Source: Heliocidaris erythrogramma (lineage: Eukaryota; Echinodermata; Echinoidea; Camarodonta; Echinometridae). Taken from it: a DNA stretch of 64,000 nucleotides. The notes below the pieces were generated by a model. The model was not told the DNA's origin. It ran no database searches and saw nothing but the letters and a program-made list of their open reading frames with translations. Shown in pieces: positions 11,793 through 24,250 of the stretch. The stretch lies in assembly GCA_025617745.1 (NCBI GenBank), contig CM046853.1, forward strand, positions 9,378,974-9,442,973, written 5' to 3'. Made by a program: the position numbers and the translations under genes. Position 1 is the first letter of the stretch, and each line of letters starts with the position of its first letter.

Positions 11793-12614
11793 AACTTGTG
11801 TGATGAATCTATCCAAAAATATTGTTAAAAACAGCTTTTAAGAAAACTTAAAGCAGGAATTTTTCCTTAAAAACCTTATTTCATAGGTTTGCTTGGCAGA
11901 TGCAAGAAAAACAAGAAGTGATATTTGGCACAATACTCTACAAGTTATTTTTTTTTTAGAAGAGATATTACACTAATTGCTCGGTTCCCTTATTACCATA
12001 CTGCCAGCAACACATTGAATTTTATTAAAAATCATGCCACTTGAAACATTACAAAGAATAATAAAGCAGAAGAGCAAAGCAAAGGAAAACAATACAACAT
12101 CAATACACACATGACATAATAAACAAAAGAGGAAACATTCCCTGTGATGTCAGCTGAAATAAGCATATCAATTGGCAAGCAAATAAATATCAAGCATAAA
12201 AGTAATTGGGGAAAATTATACCTTCACTTGGTAGTTGGGCTTTTGCTCTTGGGAAAACTAAAATTCAATTTTGAAGAGGATGGTAGCAGGAAAAGCAGAA
12301 ATAGTCATCACAAACAAACATTCATCATTATAATAATCATAGAACTGTACTAGCAGGTTATATTACGTTTTCACTGCACAGTAATTTGAGATTCATATCT
12401 CCCACCACTGCTGGGCAAGGTCTTCAGCAGTAAAATTTTAAAAAGGGGGGCTGAAGGTAATTATCCCCCTGAACTCTATAAACAATAAGATAATTTAAAA
12501 GATAGAAACAAAGGCTCGACAATAAATCTTTTATTAGGTGTCAACATTGGAATTTTCAGGGTTCAAGTGCCATGGACCAATGTTAATATTTTGACGATTT
12601 CGGGGGTCCATAGA

Positions 12615-12848
12615 GATTTTTGTGAATACATATCTCCCCCCCCCCCCTCCCCCGTCCCCAAAATAGATAAATACTAATCGAAATGGAAATCATCATTAGT
12701 AAGAACTTCAAACTGAATATTAAAAAAACATGGATGTATTTAAAAACCAAGTTAATTTGAATTTGAAATCATTAGAAATATGTTACTGAAATTATACCAC
12801 AAAGGTGATTTTTGTGGATACATATGTCCCCCCTCCCCCGTCCTCAAA
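12615..12848 (+). repeat. Direct repeats of about 45 bp flanking the second 144-bp copy
   Basis: The left repeat (12615-12662) and right repeat (12807-12848) share gatttttgtg, atacatat, a C run, tcccccgtcc and caaa. The 144-bp segment lies exactly between them. Confidence 0.8.
12666..12809 (+). repeat. 144-bp dispersed duplication, copy B
   Basis: Copy of 10906-11049, placed between two C-rich direct repeats. It contains no terminal inverted repeats of its own. Confidence 0.93.
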
Positions 12849-14052
12849 GTGTTCAGCCCTGAATTAACTGTAATTTAAAAAAACAAAATTCTGTCAATGG
12901 GTTTTCATTCAAAAATTCTGAACTCCATACTTTGAATGAAAGGTAGCCCTTAATAAAATTCAGGTTTTGACCCTGCAGGTCTTGTTGTATCAAAGAATAT
13001 AGTTGCAGCAGTTGAGAACATGAATGTCAGACAAAAATGTCTTCACTGCCATGCCATATAGCGGGATAAATGTGCCCATCAAAGAACATTACAAGGATGC
13101 AAGCTACAGATTATCTTCTCACTACTGTAAATCAAATACTGCCTGGGGAATATTTTGCTGTGGGATGATATATTTGGTATAATAAGCTGCAAAAAGAAAA
13201 GAGACCATACTGTTAAAGGCAAAATAACACATAACATCATATACAGAAAAGGTTGTCAAAGTAGAAGGTATTCTGCTACTAATGAAATAAAAGATTCTAA
13301 ATGGAACTTTACACATGGAGACAAAACACATCATATATTTTTTGGTCTAAATTTGAGTTTGTTAATGGCATAATATAAATATACTGAAGTGAGATGTTCC
13401 ATTGGACACAGGAACTATCAAGTGTATATCTATCTAATGATATACCTATAAAACAATAACAAGCATATGATAGTACTTCCAAGAGAGAAAAACATTGTAT
13501 CTGCATCACTGTATTCATGTTGATGTTAATAATCTACGTATGACTGATTCAATACTATTCAAAAAGATAAAATGAATTTAGTTTCTCCACATTCCAATAT
13601 TCAGTTGTTCCTTCTGAAAAAGAAAAGTAAAGATATTTTCTTCAGAACTAAACAAGAAAATTTAAGCTGGTAAATGCTTTGTCTTTGTCTCTGTAGCACT
13701 TAAAAAAAACACACAGTATGAACGACATGTACATGTATATGATGGCAATGATTTGAGCAACCAGTTTTAGAAATATCTCTATCAGAGGGGAAAAAATCTC
13801 ACAGGGTCCTCTCCCTCCATTAAAAATAAAATATATTTTGTTCAGCATTACTGAACATTTTATAACATCAATAAATGAATGTATATTTTATTAATAAAGA
13901 TGTAAAGTCAAAATAATGACATTGAGCTTTCATGCTCAATAAAAGGAGTCAGTCTCGGTTCGATTTGTTCATTATGAACTATCCTATGTGTGTTTGTATA
14001 CAAGTATTTGTGAGAGTATGTTTGTGTGTGTTTGTGTGAGTGTGGTGGGGTA

Positions 14053-14068
14053 GGGGGGGGGGGGGGGG
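14053..14068 (+). repeat. Poly(G) run
   Basis: 16 consecutive G in a TG/G-rich stretch (about 13985-14090). Comparable homopolymers lie at 9153 (C), 21290-21306 and 21357-21372 (G), 22008-22020 (C), 28433-28447 (C) and 56683-56698 (G). Confidence 0.95.
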
Positions 14069-15709
14069 TGGGGTAGTGGTGATGGGGGATAGATCGGAGA
14101 CTTCTAAAGAGCACAAGAGTATTGGAGACATGATGGCTATGATTGTATTTGAGAGAGGAATAATGCACGAGTCCAGTTCATTTGAACCAAGGTAGTCATT
14201 AAAAACTAATCACTTGCTCCCTTTAAAGAGAAACAAATATTTGTCCGACTCCCACATCCTCTTGGTGAACCAGTGGGCACAGGATCAGAGCTCTAGAAAA
14301 CAAGCTTGACTATGATAGATAACCTAATAAAGCTTGGTGTATTTTCTTGGTAGACAGCTAATATTTTATGCACCAAAGATCGGTTGCCATGGAAACCTAT
14401 TTCATTCCCAGACTGGTTGGCTGTTTGATGAAGGAATGAATGTTTGCTCAGTCTTAGCTGCATCAATCAAAGGAGGGAATTGTAATTTTCCATCTTTTTG
14501 GAGGGTGGGGGAAGGAATTGCGCTATAAATAAATGTTTTAGCACTCTTTTGTGGTGAATGCATAGTATTAAGTTTCACCAATGTTCTAAGTGCAAAAATG
14601 AGCATTTTCAAAAGTATTTGTAATTGCTCTCCTCCTCACATTATGTCTGCTCAATATGAAGAGAAGGAGATAACAAAAAAGAAAAAAAGAAAAGAAAAAA
14701 GACATTTGAAGAAGTGGAAAGATGGGAGGGGTTGGAAACAGATAAAGAGAGAGGGAGAGATAGAGAGAGACAGAGATAGAGACAGAGATAGAGACACAAT
14801 CAGAGTAAGTCCAAGGCATACAGACAAGATTGGGAAGGAAGAGAGGATGGAAGATAGGAAGGCAGACGGAACATATCAAATGCACCCTGATCCAATTAAA
14901 TTGAACGGGAGGGACTCCATGAAGAATTATGTGACTTAATGCTCTTGAATGGGCTCATCTATGTCAAGTTTGATTCAAGACCTATAATTATTCTAAAGTA
15001 ATTACACAACTGATCTGAGGATATCGCTGTTTAATGACATCTTTTATATTTCAAAAGTCCATATTTAATAGGTTTTCTGTGCCTGTACCCACTGCTATAA
15101 TAATAAAATAACCTAATATAAGAGAGGAAATGTATGAATATGAACATGGTCAAAAGTTATCATGTGGCTCACTAGAGTGATACAACTTGCAAAGCATGAA
15201 ACATTTGTCTATGTTTGTTTGTTTGTTGGCACGCTGATAGAGAGTTTCCTTGTATGTTTTGTTCCTGATAATTTCACACAAAAACAGATAGCTTTTAATA
15301 CAATTCTTTCTTTTTTTTTTAAATTGAGCTAAATACAAAGTAACCTACAAAAATGTTGCCAATAAGACATGATACGCCTGAAGGAGAAAAAAAAATGATG
15401 ATAGAACCCATTATTTTTCTGCATTTTCTTGTTTTAGGTCTATTTGTTTTGAAATCCACATTGAAAGAAAAGCAATAGGAAAGAGAATGAGAGAATTTGC
15501 AAATGCATAAAAGACATGTTGATTTTAAAATGTATTTTTCAACTCTTGCACGAAAGTCATAAAAATATTGTGCTACAAACTGTTTGCTTAAAAAACACAG
15601 CAATAAGATAACTGCACATGTCAGAGCAGCAATATTGAGAAACAAGCAATTACAAACTTATCAATGAAATAGAGAGAAAGGTAAAATACTGGCAATCTGG
15701 ATTACTTAC

Positions 15710-15767
15710 ATGCAAGTGTCAGAGCAGCTAGACATACTAGCAGACAGATGGTATTGAAAGTGTTCAT
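15710..15767 (-). CDS. Exon 1 coding part of the IgSF gene: start codon and signal peptide
   Basis: ATG at 15767 in a good context (CCAAAAATGA, A at -3), then 19 codons, MNTFNTICLLVCLAALTLA, and one extra base before the donor GTAAGT (15709-15704). This is a classic secretory signal: short n-region, hydrophobic h-region, and T-L-A at -3 to -1 for signal peptidase. The cleavage point falls on the exon border. The exon ends in phase 1 and joins in frame to the phase-1 start of the Ig exon at 6149. I chose this ATG because no ATG precedes it in the exon. The mature protein would begin with the Ig domain, so it enters the secretory pathway and faces outside the cell. Confidence 0.86.
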
Positions 15768-15895
15768 TTTTGGTTGGTGAGATAGTTAATGATCCAATAA
15801 ATAAATCAAGGTGTTGGAGGGGTCTGTCTTTATCTGGCTCTCGCTCTCTCTAGTTCTCCTCTATGGCAGTGGAAGCTCCTTAGCTTTATTCCAAC
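15768..15895 (-). other. 5' untranslated part of the signal-peptide exon, with splice acceptor
   Basis: A pyrimidine-rich tract followed by TTATGCTACAG (AG at 15897-15896) marks an acceptor, so the transcript should have at least one further 5' untranslated exon at a higher coordinate. The 128-nt leader has no upstream ATG. Confidence 0.65.
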
Positions 15896-16183
15896 CTGTA
15901 GCATAACAAGAAAGATAAACAAAATGGTTAATGATAACACCTCTATATATAACTGTCTTGTACTCATGTTAAAATATTACAAATTATGAAAGAGTATATT
16001 GAAAGAACAAAGTGCGGTGATTTCCACTCATCTAATACAAAAATAGAAAATCACTCAATTGGTTAAGAGCTTCCTTTCCTTTAAATAAATAACACACTCT
16101 TACTTCCAAAAGTGCAGGTAGATGTGAAAATAAAAGTAAATTTTTAAGTGTGAAGATTTACACAGATGATAGTGTACATATTT

Positions 16184-16216
16184 ATATATATACATACATA
16201 TATATATGTACATGTA

Positions 16217-16261
<45 letters not shown>

Positions 16262-16263
16262 AC

Positions 16264-16299
<36 letters not shown>

Positions 16300-16337
16300 G
16301 TGTATATATATATATATACACATGTATATATATACTA
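16184..16337. repeat. (TA)n array with interspersed acatg
   Basis: About 150 nt of TA repeats broken by ACATGTATA-type words. It is strongly self-complementary. Readings such as IYIYIY on both strands are artefacts. Confidence 0.95.
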
Positions 16338-16353
16338 AAAGGCTAATAATATA

Positions 16354-16510
16354 CAGTTTATGAGCTCCAGTAGACATATATTCTTTCAGCAAAAGAGAAA
16401 ATAGATCTGCACATGTAGCCTGACAAGGAAAGTTCTTCACTTTATTAGGTCACGGATTGAATACAGAAGAACTCTGATAGAGGTTCTGACTTGAAAAGAA
16501 CATTTTTTTC
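16354..16510 (+). repeat. Diverged direct repeat, copy 1
   Basis: Shares agcaaaagag, ctgca, gaaagttcttcact, gaggtcac-like and attgaatacag words in the same order with 16725-16880. Confidence 0.75.
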
Positions 16511-16724
16511 CGGGTGATTCAAGAAATATATTACACATAATAAATAAGTAATCATAGGTGTAGGGATTCATAAACTCACATATTCACGTGGTACAGCACA
16601 ATGGCCTACAGAGTGTTTTACTGAGGTCTAAGCTTAACAAGTGAAGTGCATTGTGAATTTTTCAAAGCACCCACCTATACTTAAAAAAGCGTACTTAAAC
16701 TTCCAAAAGTGTGAAACTAGACTA

Positions 16725-16880
16725 GAAATCTAGTTTCTGAGGAGGCATATTCTATCAGCAAAAGAGGAAGTAGGTCTGCAAGTGAAAGTTCTTCACTACA
16801 TGAGGTCACATATTGAATACACAGGAGCTCTGATAGAAACTCTGTGAATTCAAAAGACCATTTTTTCCCATTTTGCACCC
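16725..16880 (+). repeat. Diverged direct repeat, copy 2
   Basis: Partner of 16354-16510, about 370 bp away and visibly diverged, with several small gaps. Confidence 0.75.
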
Positions 16881-18025
16881 CACCCCCAGTGCACTAAAGA
16901 ACTATGTGACACACTGGTTGTATATCTCATCTTTAGTATAATGCTCTAAGAGGGGACAATGCCTACATAAAAAAAAAATATATAATCAAACTGCACCAAT
17001 ATGCGAATTTTTTTTACCGAATTGGTATTATAAAAAGGTAGGATTTAGAGAAAAATTAAAAAAAAAGGATTAATGATAAATTGAGGTTAAGATGCAAAGC
17101 AATGACAGAAAAACCAAAGGAAAACTTTGGTAGATAGGAAAACACTAATCAAGATAGCTATAAACAAATTTTCTACCAGTTTGCCAAGCCCTCCCTGGTG
17201 ACTGTTTTCACATTAGGGAAGAACGAAAGGAGGTGATACAAAGTCCTGGATTGAGAGGTATTACCGAGATGGAATTGGGAGCCCTGCAGAGTAATCCTAC
17301 CGCACCTCGCCACGCTGATTGATTCTGATCACATGACTCATAAAGAAAACATTCAAGACAGCACATCCCTCAATTGTCTTGGTCTACTTGGCTCACTCTC
17401 TCTCCTCTCCTTCGCACATTATAAGACATGCATCAGGACAAAGGAATTGCACGTTCAAATCTAAATCACAGCATACTGAATATCCTGTGATTTATTACCA
17501 ACCTACCCCACACAAAAGCTTTCACAAGAACCTGATTATGCAGAGTCACATTTCTTGTATCAGACTCATCAGTATGCCATGATAGGTGTTTCTTTATGTC
17601 TTTTGTTGGACAAAAATCCTGGATGTTTTGGCCATGAGTAGGATGATTTAGAAGCCATTTGTCTCATCTCCAAGATAGGGTTTAACTCATAGCCATTACA
17701 TGATTTATTCACAACTCAATGTTACCTTTCTGTTGTTCTTTTCCTTTGTTACTGGAAACATAAATTGGATTCATGTTTCTCTCAACAAAATCGTAGTTCA
17801 TAACAGCTTGGCTTTTGATTCTTAGAAAAATCATTGTAAATTGTTGACGATTGATGAGAGTTGTTCTAAGAAAAATAGATGTGCCACCCCCAACAAAGAA
17901 ATTGGTGTTTGATAGGTGGGGTGTGGGAGAAGATTACGATACATGTAATTATTTGGCATCCATTATTTAAATACCAAATGTATTACCAGACGGTTATTCA
18001 TCCTATTTTCTTTATCTAATCCTAA

Positions 18026-18289
18026 CAATAGACCGCTTCGGTAATGTATGCAAATATTATACATACCTTTCAAACAAAGGTTGTTCTCGACAAGCTGAAA
18101 ATTGCCAGTGGCTTGCGACATAGCAACAAATAATGTATGCAAACTGGATTCCAAGCATTGAGGCTTATTTATAAAAAGCAGGTTAATGGAATAGCTCATC
18201 ACTAGGTGCTCAGCGAATATATGTGCATAAATTTATGTGCATAAATTTATGTGCATAAATTTGTATACATTACAGAAGCGGTCTATTGA
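18026..18289. mobile_element. Small element with 30-bp terminal inverted repeats (MITE-like)
   Basis: Left end CAATAGACCGCTTCGGTAAT and right end ATTACAGAAGCGGTCTATTG are reverse complements over about 28 of 30 nt. The interior has no coding frame. Three copies of a 14-bp unit (tgtgcataaattta, 18222-18262) lie inside the right end. I see no obvious target-site duplication. Confidence 0.8.
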
Positions 18290-21221
18290 GCTGACATTAT
18301 CAGGGGGAATTATATATATATATATAAAGCAGAACTTTTCCTGGGGTTACATTTTAAAATTAATTTTCCCATCTGCTATCAACAACCTTGTTAAAATCTC
18401 CTTTAAAAGCCAGAGTGAAGTTAGAGAAGATGCTTTGTATCACTTTTGTATTGCATAACTGGTATTCACTCCTGACAGGTACAATTAATGATTTCTGCAT
18501 GACAGAACATATTCACATTTTACTATCTTCCCAAATGGCATCACAAAATATCTTGCCTATTAACTTGGCCTCATTTCAGAGTTGTTCCATCATTCATGAC
18601 TAGAGCCATTTGGGAAATACAGAGCAGTCTCTCTGGATTAAGACTGGAACTAGAGCATGACTAGTAATCTACATAAGCTGTCCTACAAGATTCCAAATAC
18701 AGCTCAAAATGATGTTTGTGCACTGTGGAAAGGCTATGAACTTCAATCTCAAACAACTCTGATATAATATTTTATGATAGGATCAATTATGAGAGAAGAT
18801 GGCCATTTTTACACACCTGTAATTGCATATCGTGCCCATTTTAAAAGGATTTGGTAAGTGGGTATATACTCTTTTTTTTAATTGCATGGAATTTATTATC
18901 AAATTGTATGACAAGAAAACATAACTACATAACCAAAGTCTGTTACGAGTGATACTCTGATGAGAAAGAGAGAGGAGGAGCATGTGGATAAAAAATAAAG
19001 GGAAAGTTTTCAGATAATGCATAATGCACAAAATACACCAAAAATATCTGGCTGAATATTATATTAAAATGCAAACCCCCTGCTTTCATATTCAAAATCC
19101 ATCAAAAAAAAATAAATCATTGCATATTTGTAGCACTTGACACTATTCTAAGGTGACTGAAATAAAAATTTTAAAAACCATTATTGATTTTAGTCTTGAT
19201 GAATCACCTGCTTCTGTGTCCATCTATTACTGGCTATCTCCATCATGAAAAAAATAACCCTTTCACAGTCCATTTGATATTGGTGTTTCTCCCAACTGCT
19301 TCATGTTTAAAATAAAGGGGGATGTTAAAATATGTACTAGTAATAGTATGAAGTTCTATAACACTCTATGAAATTCTAAAATGGGATGGCAGTCTGCAAC
19401 ATAGTGAACTGGAAGTCATCACTAATACAGACATGTCCACTTTAGACATCCACTGTCTGTGATATTAAGTGCCTTCCAGCAAAGTTTCTATTCTAAACCA
19501 GTTTAGCAATTTGTTGCCTGAAACAATAGGATCACTCTCTCTCTCTCTTTTCTACCCCTCTCCGTCCTATGCTCATCTCTCAACTTGCAATAAAAAGCAT
19601 GCATCACATCTCCATGGAATTGACATTTCAATTACTCAAGATATGCACAACCAAATTGACAAGAAGCTTGTTGGAATATCAGACTGTTACAGTACATTAT
19701 CAGAAACAGCTTTCTCTGCTAGTGTCATGGCAAAATGAATAGACAAAGAGTAACTAGCCTACATTTACAGCAAGCCTTTTCAAGCACTTTTTAGTGCTTC
19801 AGTCCAAATACAATAAGAATCGTCTTATTTTAAGAAGAGCACCAAATAATTAAAATATGGAAATTTGGTGTGTGTACGTATGAATATGAAAAACTTTAAT
19901 CTCTATTTGCCCTATACATTTCAGATAAAAGTGGATGGATCCAATTGGGGAAGTTCTCTTTCAAACTCAAATTTCCTAAGCAGAGGAAAATATCCCTTCT
20001 GTCCTAAACTACAATATGATGATTACACAAATTCACATTACACTGGAATGGCCATTACAAACCTAACCTGTGCAAAGTGAACTAATAACTTAACATGAAC
20101 ATTTATGGTACCCGGCAGTTCTGTGCAATGAATCATAGACACACAATGGACGATATGATTTTTACAGATGAAATCTACTGAAGAAATCTACTGAAGATAG
20201 CGACATACTATGACAATACGCATATCAATAGATTTATAGGACAACATGCTACACATGCATAATGTATGAAAGCCTTTTATTTTTGGCAGATGTATATTGA
20301 ATATTACAACACACAATATTCAATTTTCGTTTTTAGTCTTATTTGCTTTTCTCACAAATAACTTTTTTAAAAGAAGCACTGATCACTGATCTGTGTCAAC
20401 TTTAATGAAAATACTAATTCATTTTTTTATTGCAAAAGAAGAACCAATACAGTTCTGTTCATCTTAATATCTGTAATGTGATTGTAAAATTGCAACCACT
20501 AATCATAATTACCTTTCCAAAACGGGCATATAGTACCGGTACAGGTCCGTTTTCAATAATGTGATTGCCCCACACCTGGGAATAAAACATGGCTTGCCCT
20601 TTTACCATTTATTATTCATGCATTATAGGCTGGTATAGGATGACAGTGGAGAGTGAGGAGGAGAAAAAGTACGATGAACCTATAATATAGTTGTGGCGGC
20701 CTGATATAGAGGGGAAAGCACACAATCATTATAAATTGGATGGATAACCAGCACAGTGCTTCACATAGCACTCGCCATTAATATTTAATGTTTGCCCTTT
20801 TGATACGACAGTGTGCAGAATGCAACTTGGATATGGTGGAGTTGAGATGCAGAAAGGCATAATGTGCATTCATCAATGATTTGTTTTCTATGGCATTAGC
20901 ACCATTCTGGCTCTGAGTACTTATTATTTGGAAGTAGGAGGGTCCATTGATTTCCTTCTTGACTGCAACATGAAATTGAGAGGAGATGAGATTTGAAAGT
21001 CATCGGTAGATCACTGTTACAGTGAACTCCAATTTAGAATTTGAGGGGTGATAACCCTCTTTCAGAAATATAAAAAAGCTGCTGGATTGCGGCATAATAT
21101 TGAATGAGAAATGAACATTGAATGACAAAACAAAATTAAGAGTATGAACAAAGGCAAAAGGAGAGATAGCCAAAGCAAGAAGATATACATGTATATATAG
21201 AGGGAAGAGCGAGGGACGGGA

Positions 21222-21372
21222 CTGGGAGAAAGAAAGAGAGAGAGAGAAAGAGAGAGAGAAAGAAAGAGGGAAAGAGAGAGAGAGTGGGTGGGGGGGGGGG
21301 GGGGGTGAGTGTGAGAACTAGAGAGAGAAAGATAGTGACAATAATGCAGGATGGATGGGGGGGGGGGGGGGG
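21222..21372. repeat. (GA)n tract and G runs
   Basis: GA-rich microsatellite followed by two poly(G) runs of about 16 nt. The protein reading on the minus strand (Ser/Leu/Pro repeats) is compositional. Confidence 0.93.
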
Positions 21373-24204
21373 AGTATTCTACAAATGACCTAATAGGCCT
21401 ATATAGAGAAAAGTCAAATGTCAGAATTCTAGAGTTCATTTCTGCTCAGGACCAATTTATAAATCAGGCTGCTAGGCTAATTATACATAGGAATTCCAAG
21501 CATGTAGATGCTGAGTAATGAGTTCCCCTGTATAAACTCAAGATATTACATGCCCCAAGTCAGTCACCAATTGTAATACAATACACAACAAGTTCATTAA
21601 TGACCGTTACGGCCAATTTGTCAAGACTACAATAGGCCATGCTTGCTGGTGAAAGGAATTTGCTCAATTATTTTGCCATACTGATTTCTGGGTGGATGGT
21701 TTGTGAGGTTCTAATACGTATGGAAGTACAATCAAGCACTTAATGATGCGTTTGTTGAAATGAGACGTGATTGATTCAATGAGGTATTACAGTTTTGGAA
21801 TTGCTATGTCTGTTCGGATGGCGATGACCGCAGACAGATGGAGAAAGGGGAAAGGGGGGGGGGGTCATGTCTACCACAGCAATGGAACATCTTGGGACAA
21901 GAACGAATTAAAAAATAGACAAGATGGTGAGGAATAAAGATTCAGAGAAAGGTAGAAAAGGTCAGAGTAAGTGAGCAAGCATGAGAAAGAGGGGCAAGAG
22001 GGTAACCCCCTCCCCCCCCCCCAAAAAAAAAAAGGTGGGAAGGAGGGAGGGGAATAGCCAAAAAAAAAATAGCTACCGGTAAAATGGAAAATGGGCTGTT
22101 TATGGGCTGTTTATGGGCAGTTTCCACAAAGAATAGATATGGAGAGGTTATTGCAGGGAAGAGAGGGTGCATATTTATCGCATTCACCAAACAAAATTTT
22201 TCATGATTTTTAAAGCATAGCTTGAAAGAAGGGAGAATATAATGTTTCAATATTATTTGAAGAGGTGATTTCCAGAATGCCAGTATTTGACCTGTCAGCA
22301 TTTAATGCGATGAAAAAGGCCTATGAATGCTAAATTAACAATATATGAGTAGGACACACAAAATTTAATATCAGCTACCAAAGCAAACAAACCAAGCAAT
22401 GCCAAAGAGTCTCAAGGTTAGGTGTATGGCTGGAAAAATAATCCATTTCTCATCCATTATTTCAACAACAAACACCGCCCACATGGAGTTGAGCTGTTTA
22501 GCATACAAGATGACATCATAATGGCTTTTCAGGGACTAGTATTTCGGCGTCCTACATTTCCCTTATAATCTACCACTATTGGACGACAGGATGCTCACAA
22601 TATTATCTTAGCCATATTCGGTGATTACAAAGCATCCAAGGGCACACCTTTTATTCTAATCAAGTACAAGACAAGAAAAAAAATAATAGAGGAGAAAGGC
22701 ATGAGCCTGCACATGTGCTGTATCCTGGAGTTTGACTTAATACAGGAAGCCATAGTAAGCCAGAATGAAATTGAATCCAGTAAAGTCAAATGACATATTG
22801 TAAGGCCTATTTACTGCAGTACCTGGTAGTAACCAATCAAAAGTGGTTAAAATAGTGATACTTATGACCTAACATGATAGAAAATATGGGATCCCATGTT
22901 TTTACAGCTTCCATAGTTAAAATCGGTTATTAAAAAAAATTTAAAAAAAATTGTAAATGGGTATCTCAACTTGGTTTTATTGTAAATGAGCCCAAGTCTT
23001 TAAAGAGTAAATTTCAAATGAAAGTCACTTTTGTTTTAAATCCATCATTGTATTGCAATATTCACATGTCATGACTATCAATAAAACCTCACACTTAATG
23101 AAGGCTTATTTCTTTAAAATACAAAATAAACAATAATGCTTGACAATAATGCTTGAAATGACATGATAATGTAAATAGGATAGTGGGCTGATTTCATACA
23201 AAGAATGGTATCCATGACGACTCATGCATATTGTTGAAAGAACGGAAAAAAAATTGGGATGTTATGCTCTACAAAATTACCAAGAGGAAACCACCAACAT
23301 GACCTTTAACACCTTTTATGTTTTTCTTACCCAAAAGTACTTTAAATTTGGTTGCTTTGCCTTGATTTTTAGTTTGTTGGTTTTTAAAGAGATATTTCCC
23401 ACGATGCAACTGGAGATATGTGCTAGGGTTGAGTATGACTTTTTTGTAATGGAGCATCTCTGGGAGTAAATGATTATGGGATAGAGATGATTTCTCATAT
23501 TATGCAAGTCATATTGCCTACGGATTACATGAATATTAGCATTAAATACGGTTTAAAAGGGTAAAGAAGACACTGACATATATAAATATTCTGTTATGAA
23601 GTGTAAATACATAAAGGATACCACAATGTTCCAAAGGGGATTGACACAGTGGTAAAAATCTAACAATATTGAGATGAGGGGAAACAAGCGTGCTTGCAGT
23701 AACTGTTAGTTTTCTTAGGGAGTTTCCAGACGACATGAGTGGCAAGGTAGAAGGCACATTCTATAAACTAGCTGTCAAATGCCTAGCGTATAAATGTGTG
23801 GCATAAACAATTGAAAATGTCATGGGTTTGACAGAATTTTGATGGGTTGTTAGAGGAGCGGAGATAAGAGGTACACCAACCAGGAGTTCCGGAGTGTGTG
23901 AAATGAAAAGCTATGAAGGTTATCATTTACAGAGTGTGTGGCAATTGTAGGCTCATTTTAGGTTTTGATTTAGCAATGAAAGTCAAATGATATAATGTCC
24001 TTAAACAAGACATAGCAATTCTAAAATGCACGAGACTATAAAAAGGTCATTAACTATAATCAACACAAGACAAAACAAATCAAATTATGTTATTTTGAAA
24101 ACGGTTCACAATATTTTAAACATTTTAATTGCTATATTTATAGATTTTTGAAGATAGATATGATATTCAATATTGAAAACCAAAAGGGTGCTAAGTCTGT
24201 ATTC

Positions 24205-24250
24205 AAGGATACAAGTTAATGCCCTTCTGGCTCTCGGCAGACAATATGTG
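24205..24250 (+). repeat. Foldback repeat, copy 3 (right arm only)
   Basis: AAGTTAATGCCCTTCTGGCT followed by CTCGGCAGACAATATG matches the right arm of the family. The left arm is eroded. Confidence 0.7.

Larger units (their letters stand above)
6150..15709 (-). other. Intron 1 of the IgSF gene
   Basis: About 9.56 kb between the signal-peptide exon and the Ig exon, GT...AG on the minus strand. It holds no further exon that I can support. Contents: pyrimidine tract (6421-6720), C run (9153-9168), two foldback repeats (10741, 11262), a SINE with an ATT tail (11440-11790), a duplicated 144-bp segment (10906 and 12666), and a G run (14053-14068). The rest is AT-rich unique-looking DNA. Confidence 0.75.

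Noticed and set aside
13908..14168. Pro/His-rich 86-codon frame
   Set aside because: It reads through the poly(G)/TG tract on the minus strand; composition only.
15319..15645. 108-codon minus-strand frame next to the signal-peptide exon
   Set aside because: It is downstream of a good donor, has no splice acceptor, and reads as a random hydrophobic AT-rich peptide. The signal exon joins better to 6149.
16100..16440. Long [10 protein letters not shown] open frames on both strands
   Set aside because: Direct translation of the TA microsatellite.
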